Source of the DNA: Dyadobacter psychrotolerans | GTDB lineage: Bacteria > Bacteroidota > Bacteroidia > Cytophagales > Spirosomataceae | NCBI RefSeq assembly: GCF_004349265.1 | Contig: NZ_SMFL01000005.1 | Location: 301-64,300 of the forward strand | Reading direction: 5' to 3' | DNA length: 64,000 nucleotides | In this document: positions 7,573 through 16,140 of the stretch, piece by piece | How positions within the stretch are numbered: the first letter of the stretch is position 1 | How the letters are laid out: every line of letters starts with the position of its first letter | Translations under genes and position numbers: made by a program | Notes under the pieces: model-generated | Database searches by the model: none | The model's input: only the letters and a program-made list of their open reading frames with translations | Told to the model about the DNA's origin: nothing

Positions 7573-8310
7573 CTATTTTATACCGGACATAATCCTGGTT
7601 CTTAAAACGGCGGATGCCTCGTTGAGGTGAACCAAAAATTTCGCTTCATAGTCTTTGAAACTTGCGTCATCCCTTAAAATATGTAGTTTTTCCAAAACCT
7701 CGATTTTATTCCAGGCACTTTGCGGGATGTCTTCTCTTTTAATTTGCGGATTCAAACCGGAAGCCTGCGAAGCAATGAGCGCCTTTTTACCTTCTTCATC
7801 AATTTCCTGTAGCACTGAAATGAATTTATAATTGTCCCGGTATTCTGCCAGCAATTCTTTTGTAAAATTATTCATCGCTGCGATACTCGGTCTTAGCTGT
7901 TCTCCCAACTTCGGAAATTTCAGGTTTAATGCACGTTTTATATTATGAAGGATTACCACGCCACCAATTAATTCCTGCATTTGTTCATTATACGTTTTTG
8001 CGGTACGATGTGCCTCAATCAGTAATCTGGCCTTTTCTACTTTGTCATAAACACGCTTAAAATCAGAGAGAACATTTTGATAAAAGGTCAGTTCTTCCTT
8101 CTGTTTTTGCTTTTTGTCATCTCTGTCTTTAATTATTCCCTGAACAACGCCGGCAATTAGTGTGGCAAACATAAACGAAAGTGCACTCTTTCCTAAATCA
8201 ATCAGCAATTCCTGATTAGGCTGGCCGTTTCCCCAGGTAAAGATGATTATTGCTAGCCACACGCCAAATCCGGCGATCGCAATTTTAATAATGGCAGGTA
8301 ATGTTTTCAT
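7573..8310 (-). CDS. Hypothetical membrane-anchored helical protein
   Basis: The 245-residue protein has two N-terminal membrane helices (about residues 5-25, AIIKIAIAGFGVWLAIIIF, and 39-59, LGKSALSFMFATLIAGVVQG). A highly charged linker, KDRDDKKQKQKEE, comes next, then a long mostly helical cytoplasmic domain with a likely coiled coil over residues 66-110. I recognise no domain. The layout (two helices, basic linker, helical domain) resembles other uncharacterised membrane-tethered proteins. It is monocistronic. A TATATTTG -7-like box lies on the minus strand at 8470-8463, but its -33 partner is poorly spaced (24 bases). Confidence 0.68.
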   Translation of the reverse strand: MKTLPAIIKIAIAGFGVWLAIIIFTWGNGQPNQELLIDLGKSALSFMFATLIAGVVQGIIKDRDDKKQKQKEELTFYQNVLSDFKRVYDKVEKARLLIEAHRTAKTYNEQMQELIGGVVILHNIKRALNLKFPKLGEQLRPSIAAMNNFTKELLAEYRDNYKFISVLQEIDEEGKKALIASQASGLNPQIKREDIPQSAWNKIEVLEKLHILRDDASFKDYEAKFLVHLNEASAVLRTRIMSGIK

Positions 8311-8884
8311 GTTCTTCCGAATTTTGGTTTATACTACTGTTAACTCCGGTGATTTATGCTGAAGTGATGTGAGGCCATCGATTCGTTTTGAATCACAGTT
8401 TATCCACCAAAACACGAGATAGCGTATTGTCATCTCCCGGTTTCCGTCAGATACTGTGGCAGCAAATATAACTTCGAAGTTTTCCTGTTAACACCAAAAC
8501 TGGTAGCTCAGATAGCGTACTCAGGAATCGGCAGGTGGGTTGAGTGTTGCTAAAATAGGTAAATTATCTTAGGAGTGTCAAGCTGAAAAAGCGAAACTTA
8601 TTTTACGGTAATTCTCTGGCAAACAGACATCTGAGGCTAAGCTTCCGCCGCCGACCAAATCCCCGCCGCAGAAAAAACCGAATGTGCACTGCGCCGGTCG
8701 CGCAATTGCGTTTAAAGTTTGTTCGGTCCGACTGTCGTAACGGGGTCAGCAAAAGCAGCATCCATGTGGCGAGGCGGGGATCGGGTAAAACTTCCTATTG
8801 ACAGCGCGGATGAAACTCTGGGGGGGAGATTCTTTGCGGAGACTTTTTTGTTCAGTTTGCCTCAGTCAACGGAGAAACTCAGTT
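8311..8884. other. Gene-free stretch, 574 bp
   Basis: Nothing convincing is coded here. The right half (8640-8880) is richer in G and C than its surroundings and has a short plus-strand frame (8719-8907) without family resemblance, so it may be old decayed coding sequence. The left half holds the -7-like box at 8463-8470 for the gene on its left. Confidence 0.4.
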
Positions 8885-9271
8885 TCACCTCGAACCAAAA
8901 CCAGTAAGCCATGCAAGCAAATGATTTAAAGCCTCGTCAAGGCGCAGGATATGATATGCCATAAAACAGCCAAGTAAAAACATAAAGATCGTTATACCCA
9001 GAGTGCGCGTTCGAATTTTTAGTTTTTCGTCTTTATTAAAAAGAAAAGCAAGGTTTATTGCACCAAAGACCCATGCTACCAATAACCAGAGTATTCCCGC
9101 AATCGTCTTTAAAAACGGATATCCTAAAAACCAAGGGAAAATAATTAATAGGGCAAAGCACACAGTCATTAGAACTGACAAAAATGTTACATGCTTTAAA
9201 CCTTCCTGACTATTTTCAGGACGTTCATATCTTATATTAAAGTCTATAACCTTACTGTACGGAATAATCAT
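8885..9271 (-). CDS. C-terminal part of a broken membrane-protein gene
   Basis: From an ATG at 9271 this frame codes for 128 residues: a soluble opening (IPYSKVIDFNIRYERPENSQ) and three membrane helices at about 28-49, 53-73 and 90-108. The reading frame is continuous with sequence upstream, which in the same frame codes for MVSGILSQYKLTTNGELEA and PGDFMIIPYSK, interrupted by one TAG at about 9302-9304. It is also in the same frame as 9518-9946. The ATG used here is therefore probably an internal Met of a longer ancestral protein. It may still be expressed as a separate membrane protein. The family is unknown; the PGDF..IPYS.I..NIRYE pattern hints at DUF6338-like proteins. Confidence 0.45.
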   Translation of the reverse strand: MIIPYSKVIDFNIRYERPENSQEGLKHVTFLSVLMTVCFALLIIFPWFLGYPFLKTIAGILWLLVAWVFGAINLAFLFNKDEKLKIRTRTLGITIFMFLLGCFMAYHILRLDEALNHLLAWLTGFGSR

Positions 9272-9517
9272 GAAATCTCCCGGTATACCTTTGAACTGCT
9301 ATTCACTATCCGAGTATCTGCGGGCCGCCGTAAGTATTATAGCTTCTAGTTCTCCATTCGTGGTAAGCTTATATTGTGACAGAATTCCGCTTACCATTTT
9401 TGGGCGCGGATCACCGGTGTCAATAAGGACATCAGCAGAAGTTGAAATAATTTTTTTTCTGCTTCCTTTGAATCTTTTGTTTCTAAAATTTCTCCTGAAA
9501 ATTAGTAATGCCAGTCA

Positions 9518-9946
9518 TTAGAATATCGGAAAGTGTTGAATCTGATATCTATTCTTAAAGCTCTGACCAATCGGTATCCAACCGATCCAACCTCCAACCA
9601 GGGCAGACATACCTATTGAGGCAATCACATAACCAAGTACCATCCAGAGATTATACTTTTCAAAATCACGGGGTAATTTGTTGGATGATAGATCGGAATA
9701 AGCTACAACCAGATATTCTTTGATGTCAAGGAGGGTAAAATCGAAATACTGGCTATACACCAGATAGGTGATAACCTGAACAATAAATCCCCAAAATATG
9801 CTGGTGATCAGCCTATCAGCAAAATCTCCGGCACCGAATCTTTTAGCAAAAACTCCGGAGAAGTAAAATCTTTTAGCAAAAACACCGGGAACAATAATGA
9901 GAACGACAAACAGAACCGGTATGATTGACAGACCAGGGATTTCCAT
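9518..9946 (-). CDS. N-terminal part of the same broken membrane-protein gene
   Basis: 142 codons starting at 9946, with membrane helices at about residues 8-25, 47-66 and 104-122. The LIIVPGVFAKRFYF opening resembles DUF6338 membrane proteins (hydrophobic helix then PG). Residues 20-29 and 30-39 are a duplicated block (VFAKRF twice), caused by a 30-bp repeat in the DNA. The frame ends in tandem stops TAA TGA. Reading on in the same frame gives 72 sense codons, a TAG, and then the 8885-9271 protein. I read the pair as one ancestral gene of about 354 codons now interrupted. Alternatively these are two independent small membrane proteins. It lies 9 bases after the gene at 9956-10171. Confidence 0.45.
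   Translation of the reverse strand: MEIPGLSIIPVLFVVLIIVPGVFAKRFYFSGVFAKRFGAGDFADRLITSIFWGFIVQVITYLVYSQYFDFTLLDIKEYLVVAYSDLSSNKLPRDFEKYNLWMVLGYVIASIGMSALVGGWIGWIPIGQSFKNRYQIQHFPIF
9837..9888 (-). repeat. 30-bp tandem duplication inside a coding region
   Basis: A 22-base block beginning AATCTTTTAGCAAAAAC at 9837-9858 recurs at 9867-9888 with one mismatch, a period of 30 bases. It is in frame and doubles ten residues (VFAKRF plus linker) of the membrane protein at 9518-9946. Confidence 0.8.
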
Positions 9947-9955
9947 TAGTTTATT

Positions 9956-10171
9956 TTAAGAAACCAGTGTAAGTTTTTTGCCATTATGAAGGGTTATGGT
10001 TTCTCTTTTACTACCGTTTCGCATGTTGTCGATAGCATCTAAATAACTCTTTTTGTCATCAGGATCAGAAAGAACTTCCTTTACTTCCGAACTGATAAGG
10101 TCATTTTCTGATGGAAGATAAGTTTCAAACACAACCTTCGCCGCATGATATATTTCCTGTAAGATGCTCAT
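9956..10171 (-). CDS. Small hypothetical protein
   Basis: A 71-residue acidic protein, MSILQEIYHAAKVVFETYL at the start and ITLHNGKKLTLVS at the end. The middle (SSEVKEVLSDPDDKKSYLDA) is charged and probably helical. There is no signal peptide or domain I know. It sits 9 bases before the broken membrane-protein gene on the same strand and probably forms an operon with it. Upstream, two CAAATGTA boxes (minus-strand TACATTTG, at 10209-10216 and 10223-10230) look like -7 elements; only the first has a possible -33 TTG, at an 18-base spacing. Confidence 0.5.
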   Translation of the reverse strand: MSILQEIYHAAKVVFETYLPSENDLISSEVKEVLSDPDDKKSYLDAIDNMRNGSKRETITLHNGKKLTLVS

Positions 10172-10259
10172 ATTAAGTCGTATCTATGCGTTTTTGCCGA
10201 TGCGTATACAAATGTAACAATTCAAATGTAATTTCAATTCAATTGTCTGAAGTGTTTGG

Positions 10260-10460
10260 TTAACGCTTATTTCCACCGGTACTATTACTTTTAGGGATAT
10301 AAACCGTGTCTAAATAAGCGACTAAAACGAATTCAGGTAAAAGCAATTTTTTACTTCTATGTTCAGGGAAAATGATATTCCCGAAGGAATGTGGGATCCT
10401 GTTTTCCGGACAAGCGTAAATCCAATGCCCTGACTTCAACCTATCCACACGCAGCTTCAC
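10260..10460 (-). CDS. Small hypothetical protein, GTG start overlapping the upstream stop
   Basis: Sixty-six codons from a GTG at 10460; the GTGA overlap with the stop of the upstream gene (10459-10457) implies translational coupling. The product has a SGHWIYACPENRIPHSFGNI stretch, then a basic segment (PEHRSKKLLLP) and VLVAYLDTVYIPK. No domain is recognised. The four-base overlap and clean codon usage argue that it is real, but its small size keeps confidence moderate. Confidence 0.45.
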   Translation of the reverse strand: MKLRVDRLKSGHWIYACPENRIPHSFGNIIFPEHRSKKLLLPEFVLVAYLDTVYIPKSNSTGGNKR

Positions 10461-10831
10461 GCCGCTGCGTCAACTTCTCTTGCGTAGACAATTCTGTCAA
10501 GCACTTCGGGGACGGCGGGCAGTTCCGAAACATGAAAGTTTAAGCCTTTCAATATGTTTTTGAGTAAGGAGAAGCTTTCAGGGAATTCGGAGGTGATGAT
10601 CATTGGAAGTCCGTCAGCATTTTTTTTGATGTAATTCAAAAAATCTATCATTTCCATAGTTGGTTCCTGAATGTTGACTAGAAAAACATCAAAGCCCGAC
10701 TCTCCGTTACCAAAAAGACGCTTTCCAAATACTTCACTGATTTTGGTAACATATTCAACCTCAAAGTTCATTCCGCATATTTCTCCGGAGACTGTCCCAG
10801 GTAACTGATCATATAGAAGAAGCTTTTTCAT
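10457..10831 (-). CDS. Receiver-like protein lacking the phosphorylatable Asp
   Basis: The 124-residue protein has the length and strand-helix rhythm of a response-regulator receiver domain: MKKLLLYDQLP as strand 1, GFDVFLVNIQEP as strand 3 with its loop, LPMIITSEFPES as strand 4, and FHVSELPAVPEVLDRI for strand 5 and helix 5. The position of the phospho-acceptor Asp (normally LDIxMP) is Asn in VNIQEP, and the conserved Lys before strand 5 is not evident. It is best described as a pseudo-receiver. It is co-transcribed with the small gene at 10260-10460 through a GTGA overlap. No kinase or output domain lies next to it. Fold assignment is from pattern only. Confidence 0.5.
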   Translation of the reverse strand: MKKLLLYDQLPGTVSGEICGMNFEVEYVTKISEVFGKRLFGNGESGFDVFLVNIQEPTMEMIDFLNYIKKNADGLPMIITSEFPESFSLLKNILKGLNFHVSELPAVPEVLDRIVYAREVDAAA

Positions 10832-11141
10832 TTTATGTATAGAGGAGGGTAAAGTGTTGTCAGATGTTGTTGTTTTAAGATACTGATAGGTAGTGGTATA
10901 CGGGTTTGGCTGTTACTTTGTAATGATTGGTAAAAGTATCATTTTGTCAAATCACCTTATGTAGACCAATCCCGGAATCGTCGTAGAATATTATCGGTTT
11001 TTTGGTATGCTGTAAACACAAACCCGCAAAACGTGTGAACCTTCGCGGGCTTGTGATAAAAATAATAGTGTGTGTGCAAACCCTAAAAACAATCTTCCGG
11101 ATATCCCCGAAAGTTGTCCGGACTACTGTTAACTCAACTTT
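10832..11141. other. Gene-free stretch, 310 bp
   Basis: It separates the pseudo-receiver gene's upstream side from the end of the secreted-protein cluster. Apart from the hairpin at 11018-11054, I see no coding frame and no complete promoter. Confidence 0.4.
11018..11054 (-). terminator. Intrinsic terminator of the secreted-protein cluster
   Basis: ACAAACCCGC at 11018-11027 pairs with GCGGGCTTGT at 11045-11054 (nine of ten positions, the other a G-U pair on the minus-strand transcript). On the minus strand the stem is followed by a U-rich run. It lies about 90 bases past the stop of the gene at 11142. Confidence 0.55.
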
Positions 11142-12542
11142 CTACTTTCCAACTACTATCTTCTGGGAAGACGTAAGTCCGTTTGCCCGGTTGATGCGAA
11201 CCAAGTAAATACCTGAGGTAAGACTTCGGACGCTAATTTCGCCTGTAGAGGTTTTGCCCGATTCGTGAACTGTTCTTCCGTTCATGTCAATGATTGAAAC
11301 TTTTGTCACCTGGCTGTAATCCCTGATTTTCAATACATCTGAAACGGGGTTCGGATAAACTGACAAGTCGGCATCCAGCCCCTCAAATTTTACGCTGCGA
11401 ACACCACTGTGAGCAAAGGTTTCATCTCTGTCGATCATTTTCAGACGATAAAGGTTTTCGCCATTTGCCGGATTTTCATCTGAGTAGGAATAATACCTTT
11501 TTATTATACCTTCTCCGTGAGAAGCTATCGTGCCAATCTTGCCCCAGTCTTTTCCATTCAGGCTGCGTTCTATTTCAAAACGGTCGCTGTTGCTTTCTTC
11601 GGTTGTTGCCCAGCTAAGCTGTGCAGTTTTGCCTTCCTTCGCTGCAACAAAACGAGACAATGTTACCGGTAAGGCACCAACAGTTACGGTAATGGTCGCC
11701 TGGTTAGATGTCTGTCCATTTGTATCCGTTACCGTGTACATGATCGGTGTTACTGTGCCGCTGACAAAAGCCGGATCCGGATCAAATGTTATCGTCCCGT
11801 CAGGGTTCACGGTGTAAACACCTTCGCCGGGAACTGTTACCGATGTCACCGGATTCCCCGTCAAAGGGTCGATCAGTTTTACGGATGCAGGATCAAGCGG
11901 TGCACCACCAGGGGTATCGTTGGTCAGTACGCTGATGTTGACATTCGTGTCATGTCCTGTGCTCGTGGCGTCTGGTGTGGCAACGGGCGGCACCGGATCC
12001 ACATTTACGCCTGCGCTGAGGCCGTCGTTGCCGTTTGTAGAATTGGTGATAGGGGGTGTACTGGTTGTGCTGAAAGCCAGAGTTGTAAGCGCAATGGTTG
12101 TTCCTGGTGTAGGAGCGTTACCGGTTACGTCCACAGTAAATTTGGCTGCCACAACGCTGGGTGGAATCGTGGCGTTATTTACGCCTACCAGTGTACGTGT
12201 TGCCGGATTATATAACCAGTTGTAAAGGGAAGACTGAGTGCCTCCCACTGTTACGCCGGCGAGAGGCGAATATTCAGCAGGAAAAACAATGGTAACGGTG
12301 ATACTACCGGCCACGTTACCCGCTGCAGCGGTACAGGTAGGTTGCTGCCCGACACCAAAATTAAATTCCAGCTGGGCTGTCTGCCCTACCAGAATCGTAG
12401 CGACGTTGGCCACTACAGCCGTGTTTTTATACGAAGCCCCTGTAAATTTGGGATCGCACTGTGCATAGGTTTTGTTGGTCAATCCTGTCAGCATTAACAT
12501 GCCCAGGACAAAAGTTGAGAATTTGAGATACACCTTTAACAT
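11142..12542 (-). CDS. T9SS-sorted surface protein with an Ig/cadherin-like domain
   Basis: This 466-residue protein has a signal peptide (cleavage near TYAQ/CD). An N-terminal beta domain starts QCDPKF and carries ILVGQTAQLEFNFGVG. A cadherin-like/Big-type domain follows (PDATSTGHDTNVNISVLTND to about residue 291), then a fibronectin-like segment (LPVTLSRFVAAKEGKTAQLS, RFEIERSLNGKDW). It ends with a type A T9SS sorting domain with DLSVYPNPVSDVLKI and a final IVVGK. The protein should be exported and anchored or released by type IX secretion. It is the last gene of a run of co-directional secreted-protein genes and a paralogue of 12619-13680, which lacks the cadherin-like domain. Confidence 0.85.
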   Translation of the reverse strand: MLKVYLKFSTFVLGMLMLTGLTNKTYAQCDPKFTGASYKNTAVVANVATILVGQTAQLEFNFGVGQQPTCTAAAGNVAGSITVTIVFPAEYSPLAGVTVGGTQSSLYNWLYNPATRTLVGVNNATIPPSVVAAKFTVDVTGNAPTPGTTIALTTLAFSTTSTPPITNSTNGNDGLSAGVNVDPVPPVATPDATSTGHDTNVNISVLTNDTPGGAPLDPASVKLIDPLTGNPVTSVTVPGEGVYTVNPDGTITFDPDPAFVSGTVTPIMYTVTDTNGQTSNQATITVTVGALPVTLSRFVAAKEGKTAQLSWATTEESNSDRFEIERSLNGKDWGKIGTIASHGEGIIKRYYSYSDENPANGENLYRLKMIDRDETFAHSGVRSVKFEGLDADLSVYPNPVSDVLKIRDYSQVTKVSIIDMNGRTVHESGKTSTGEISVRSLTSGIYLVRINRANGLTSSQKIVVGK

Positions 12543-12618
12543 TATTTATCTGGTTTAATTGTTGCATGTTTTGAGCCTGCGGCAGCGGATCTCCGCATGC
12601 CGCAGGCTGTCGGGGCCA

Positions 12619-13680
12619 TTACTTGTTGATCACTATTCTCTGGGTAGAGACAGTACCATCCAGCCTGGTGATATGCACCACATATGCGCCGCTTTTTAAA
12701 CTCTTCACATTTAGTTCACCATTTGGCTTGCTACCGGACTGAAACACCGACCGACCGCCCATATCGTAGATCACCACCTGGCTCACCTTTGCGAAGTCTC
12801 TCAGGAAGAGCTTGTCAACAACCGGATTGGGATACACGGAAAGGTCTGCTACCAGCCCCTCAAACTTCACGCTGCGTATCCGGCTGTAAGCGAAAGTGTC
12901 ATCTTTATCCACTATCCGCAGACGATACAGATTATCTCCGCTTTCAGGATTTCTGTCGGTAAACGCGTAGCTTTTCAAAACTTTACTTTCGCCGGCCGAC
13001 TGCACCAGACCGATCTTCCTCCACATGTTGCCATTCAGGCTGCGTTCGATTTCAAACCGATCGCTATTACTTTCCTCGGTTGTTTCCCAGCTCAGATTGG
13101 CCACCGCGCCTTCTTTCCCGGCCATGAAACTGGAAAGGGTAACGGGTAACGGAGCATCCACGTTGATCCCCGCCACCTGGGTATCGTTGCCTGTGGTAGT
13201 GTTGGTGATCGGTGGATTGTTATCTGAGAAATAGTTGATCGTTCCCAACGGCGCCAGCGTGCCGGCAGTGATCGCCGTACCTACTACATTCACCGTAAAG
13301 TTGGCATTCGGGCCTACCGGGATCGGTGCATTGCTGGTACCGATGAGCACTTTACTTGCAGGATCGTAAAACCAGTCAAAAAGCGATGCCATCGGGCCGC
13401 TAACTACATTTGCAGAGGTAGGTGCATAATTGTTGGTAAACGAAAGCACAAGCGTAATGTTACCTGGGGTGTTGTAAGAGGCCGCGTTGCAGGCTGCACT
13501 GGTCCCTACACCAAAAGTGAAATTAAGTTGCCCTGTCTGTCCTACCAGGATTGTTGGCACGCCGCCTACCACACTTGTGCCCGTGTAAGTTGGGTTCGCC
13601 CCGAAGTTGGGATCGCACTGTGCAATCACCGCTGCATGCATTCCTGACAGCAGCAGGATAAGTATTACTATTTTTTTCAT
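12619..13680 (-). CDS. T9SS-sorted surface protein, short paralogue
   Basis: About 353 residues from an ATG at 13680 (a GTG six bases upstream is less likely). A signal peptide ends near VIAQ/CD. The N-terminal domain repeats the pattern of its neighbour (QCDPNF, ILVGQTGQLNFTFGVG, LFDWFYDPASKVLIG). It is followed by PLPVTLSSFMAGKEG, RFEIERSLNGNMW and a C-terminal T9SS domain with DLSVYPNPVVDKLFL. Compared with 11142-12542 the cadherin-like domain of about 110 residues is absent. Both proteins share four or more conserved blocks, so they arose by duplication with gain or loss of a domain. It starts 15 bases after the stop of 13696-14952. Confidence 0.85.
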   Translation of the reverse strand: MKKIVILILLLSGMHAAVIAQCDPNFGANPTYTGTSVVGGVPTILVGQTGQLNFTFGVGTSAACNAASYNTPGNITLVLSFTNNYAPTSANVVSGPMASLFDWFYDPASKVLIGTSNAPIPVGPNANFTVNVVGTAITAGTLAPLGTINYFSDNNPPITNTTTGNDTQVAGINVDAPLPVTLSSFMAGKEGAVANLSWETTEESNSDRFEIERSLNGNMWRKIGLVQSAGESKVLKSYAFTDRNPESGDNLYRLRIVDKDDTFAYSRIRSVKFEGLVADLSVYPNPVVDKLFLRDFAKVSQVVIYDMGGRSVFQSGSKPNGELNVKSLKSGAYVVHITRLDGTVSTQRIVINK

Positions 13681-13695
13681 ATCCACTTTGTTTTA

Positions 13696-14952
13696 TTAAG
13701 GAATGATTGAGAAAACTTTCACCGTCACGTTGTTGTTATCGTTGTCGTCACCCGTTTGGGGCGTTATACCGCCTGTCTGGTTGATGATCGTTGCCGTGAT
13801 GATACCCGTACTGGAAATAGTCCCGGTTGCTTTCACTTTGTAGCCGAGGTTTACGGTGGAACCTGCGGCAATGATTGTTCCGGGTTTGGAGATATACTCG
13901 ATCGTTCCACCGTAGTCTGTAATGTTCCACTGCCCGTTGGTCACCGTCAGTCCGCCGGAAGTAGCAGCAGCCGGGTCGGATGTCAGAAGGAAACCACTTC
14001 CCAATTCCAGATATACCGTTACCAGTCCGGTGGTCGGGTTGGGTTTTAGATTTGAAAGGCGCAAAACCCCTTCAACTTCCTGGTTCAGTGTAAGCGCGGA
14101 GACAAACGGCCTTGGCAAAGTAGGTGTCAGATCAATCGTTCCCACGGAGGCAAAAGTATAGGCCGTGTACGTATTCGGTACGATGGAAGCAGTTGAGGTA
14201 ATGGAACCTGTCTGGTTGATATCACTCGGCCCCCCCAAAACAGAAGTGGCGTCTATTGCAGATGCAAGCGCTTCCCATTTGCTTGTTGCCGGATTCCAGC
14301 CTACGATCGTCAGCTTTCCAGGCGTGCCTCCTGTAAGGGTGCTGATGTTACTTCCGGCATCCCATGTCAAAGTAATGGGGGTTGCCGTAGCACCGTCAAT
14401 ATCCCAGTACTCTATTGTGCTTACCGTACCGACGCCAGCTCCTACGCTCGTAGTAGCAAAAGGCCCGCCGGCAGGAAGGACCGGATAGCTACCACCTGTA
14501 AACAGGTTGCTGGTTATAGCCGTAGTAGCGTCCGTATGAAAATACGCCCCGCTGGTACCATCCGCAGAAGCTGCGAACTGTCCTGCAAAACCATTGTCAC
14601 CGGTTGGGAAAATGAACTGCCCTGTGCCGTACTTACGTACATACCCATCAACATAGCTGACATCTGTTACCCCGGAAGCCGTAAGGTTATTTCCAGAATA
14701 GTTGAGATAACTCATCGATGCCGTGGCACGCTCGGTAAGGATCACACCTGGCTGAGTACCACCCGCAGGTGCCGCAAAATCATGGTTGCCAAAAAAGGTC
14801 ATTTGTGCACCGCCGAAAATGGTGGTATTGCCCTGGCTGCCTTCCTGTGCACGGGCGTGAAAAGCGAGTGCAAAAAGTCCTGTAAGGATCAGCGCCGTGC
14901 TGACCTGCGTCCAGTTTCTGTTTCGTAAACCGGTTTTGTATGTTTGTTTCAT
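13696..14952 (-). CDS. Large exported beta-rich protein of unknown function
   Basis: The 418-residue product has a long signal peptide (hydrophobic core TALILTGLFALAFHARAQ). The mature part opens EGSQGNTTIFGGAQMTFFGNHDF and is rich in Gly, Thr and Ser with many predicted beta strands. Residues about 300-415 look like an Ig-like adhesion module: RLSNLKPNPTTGLVTVYLEL, GSTVNLGYKVKATGT and a D-D-N-D-N-N-N tail before NVTVKVFSIIP. No T9SS domain is seen. It lies 15 bases before the T9SS gene at 13680 and is probably its operon leader. It may be a partner or filament component of those surface proteins; that is inference from context only. Confidence 0.7.
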   Translation of the reverse strand: MKQTYKTGLRNRNWTQVSTALILTGLFALAFHARAQEGSQGNTTIFGGAQMTFFGNHDFAAPAGGTQPGVILTERATASMSYLNYSGNNLTASGVTDVSYVDGYVRKYGTGQFIFPTGDNGFAGQFAASADGTSGAYFHTDATTAITSNLFTGGSYPVLPAGGPFATTSVGAGVGTVSTIEYWDIDGATATPITLTWDAGSNISTLTGGTPGKLTIVGWNPATSKWEALASAIDATSVLGGPSDINQTGSITSTASIVPNTYTAYTFASVGTIDLTPTLPRPFVSALTLNQEVEGVLRLSNLKPNPTTGLVTVYLELGSGFLLTSDPAAATSGGLTVTNGQWNITDYGGTIEYISKPGTIIAAGSTVNLGYKVKATGTISSTGIITATIINQTGGITPQTGDDNDNNNVTVKVFSIIP

Positions 14953-15120
14953 TGGAATGTTTTTTAATGTTGTGTGTTTGATTGATTAAATAAAAGTGAC
15001 TCGAAAATCTTTTCAAATCGGGTTACAGCTGCTTCGCAATGAGCTTGTTAGCCTGGGCTATGGACTAGACTTTTGTTCGGTTAATATCGGTCTAAGACCG
15101 CTTGGGCTTTTCAGGTTTGT

Positions 15121-15174
15121 GAAGACACAGACCATGGATTAGGGTCTTTTGATAAACAGACCGTGGATTAAGAG
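15121..15174 (+). repeat. Short intergenic repeat, copies A and A'
   Basis: GAAGACACAGACCATGGATT at 15121-15140 and a second partial copy, ACAGACCGTGGATTAAGAG, at 15156-15174. Both lie within 100 bases downstream of the stop of the gene at 15218. A palindrome CGGTCTAAGACCG sits nearby at 15088-15100. Related copies occur at 16107-16130 and 17006-17030. Confidence 0.5.
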
Positions 15175-15217
15175 CGGTTTGAGGATTTAGATTAACTGGG
15201 TAATTTGTTAAGCTTCA

Positions 15218-15919
15218 TTATTTAGAAACCATCGACCCGCTGAAATTAAAGTGAAAAAATGTAATGCTTTGAGCTGGCTGAAGCGATGGAAGCAGTTTTA
15301 CCTTCACCACATCTCCTGCGGTAAGAGCGAGTATAGTTCCACCGGCTCCACCGATACCGGCACCTGATGCACAGTTACCTATTCCGAACGAATAGACTGT
15401 CGAACCATTTACTTCAAGTTGGATATATACACCCTGAACAATAGCTTGGTTCAAGGTTCCGAAAATACAATTGAACTGATATACGCCGGTGCCATTCGTT
15501 GGAATCGTCAATGCGTTAGTCGTCAGATCTAAATTATTCCCTTTATCATAAACCTTTGCGCTGAAATCCACATAAGCAGTGGTTCCCGCTGAGATAATCT
15601 GAGTTGCAGAATTTACGTTGAACAATACTGGGCTATTCTGAGAGCCTACTGGCTGCCAACTTGCTGCACCATTGACATCAGAAGTAAGAAGCTTGCCATC
15701 ACCCTCTGTTCCATCAGCGATGGTCACCTGTCCGGTCGTTTTACTGATACTCGTTTTCCTTCCTGCCGTAGAAGCTTCCACTTCCAGATTGTTAGCAGCA
15801 TTAATCGTCGTTGGATTTGTTCCAATCTTCACCTGAGCAAAAAGGGAAGAGCTGAAAATCATGGCAGCTGTGAATATAGTTCCGGCCAGCACTTTACTTA
15901 GTACTTGTTTTGTTTTCAT
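15218..15919 (-). CDS. Secreted modular protein with a C1q-like C-terminus
   Basis: From the ATG at 15919 the product has a clean signal peptide (MKTKQVLSKVLAGTIFTAAM, cleavage before QVKIG); an upstream in-frame ATG at 15952 would only add a polar leader. The mature N-terminus QVKIGTNPTTINAANNLEVE and the following STAGRK, TTGQVTIADGT and ASWQP blocks are shared almost residue for residue with the gene at 16141. The C-terminal 130 residues look like a C1q/TNF-like jelly roll: ISAGTTAYVDFSAKVYDKG, GVYQFNCIFGTL, LALTAGDVVKVKLL and FFHFNFSGSMVSK. Such modules usually trimerise and bind ligands. Extracellular or outer-membrane location is likely. Confidence 0.72.
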   Translation of the reverse strand: MKTKQVLSKVLAGTIFTAAMIFSSSLFAQVKIGTNPTTINAANNLEVEASTAGRKTSISKTTGQVTIADGTEGDGKLLTSDVNGAASWQPVGSQNSPVLFNVNSATQIISAGTTAYVDFSAKVYDKGNNLDLTTNALTIPTNGTGVYQFNCIFGTLNQAIVQGVYIQLEVNGSTVYSFGIGNCASGAGIGGAGGTILALTAGDVVKVKLLPSLQPAQSITFFHFNFSGSMVSK

Positions 15920-16106
15920 TGTGTTTGATTTTTCTGTTTGAAATCTTTTCATGAAGTTTATCAGCCCATTGAGTTAAGGAGTTATATCCGGCTTTTCCAA
16001 ACGGATGTCCATATTAGCATCCGTCACCTTATCTCATTAATTGATTGATTGCATAGAGCATGTTTGGAATTTTTTATTTTTCCAGTCCGGCTCCGGAAAG
16101 GTCTAT

Positions 16107-16130
16107 GAAGGCACAGACCGCGGTTGAGAA
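16107..16130 (+). repeat. Short intergenic repeat, copy B
   Basis: GAAGGCACAGACCGCGGTTG followed by AGAA, ending 10 bases from the stop of the gene at 16141. It resembles copies A and C with four or five differences. Confidence 0.45.
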
Positions 16131-16140
16131 TTTAAACTGA

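Noticed and set aside
8719..8907. 62-codon plus-strand frame in the 8.3-8.9 kb spacer
   Set aside because: No family resemblance and it runs into the end of the minus-strand gene at 8885.
9837..9888. Start of a CRISPR-like array
   Set aside because: Only two units with an 8-base gap, and both are in-frame coding sequence.
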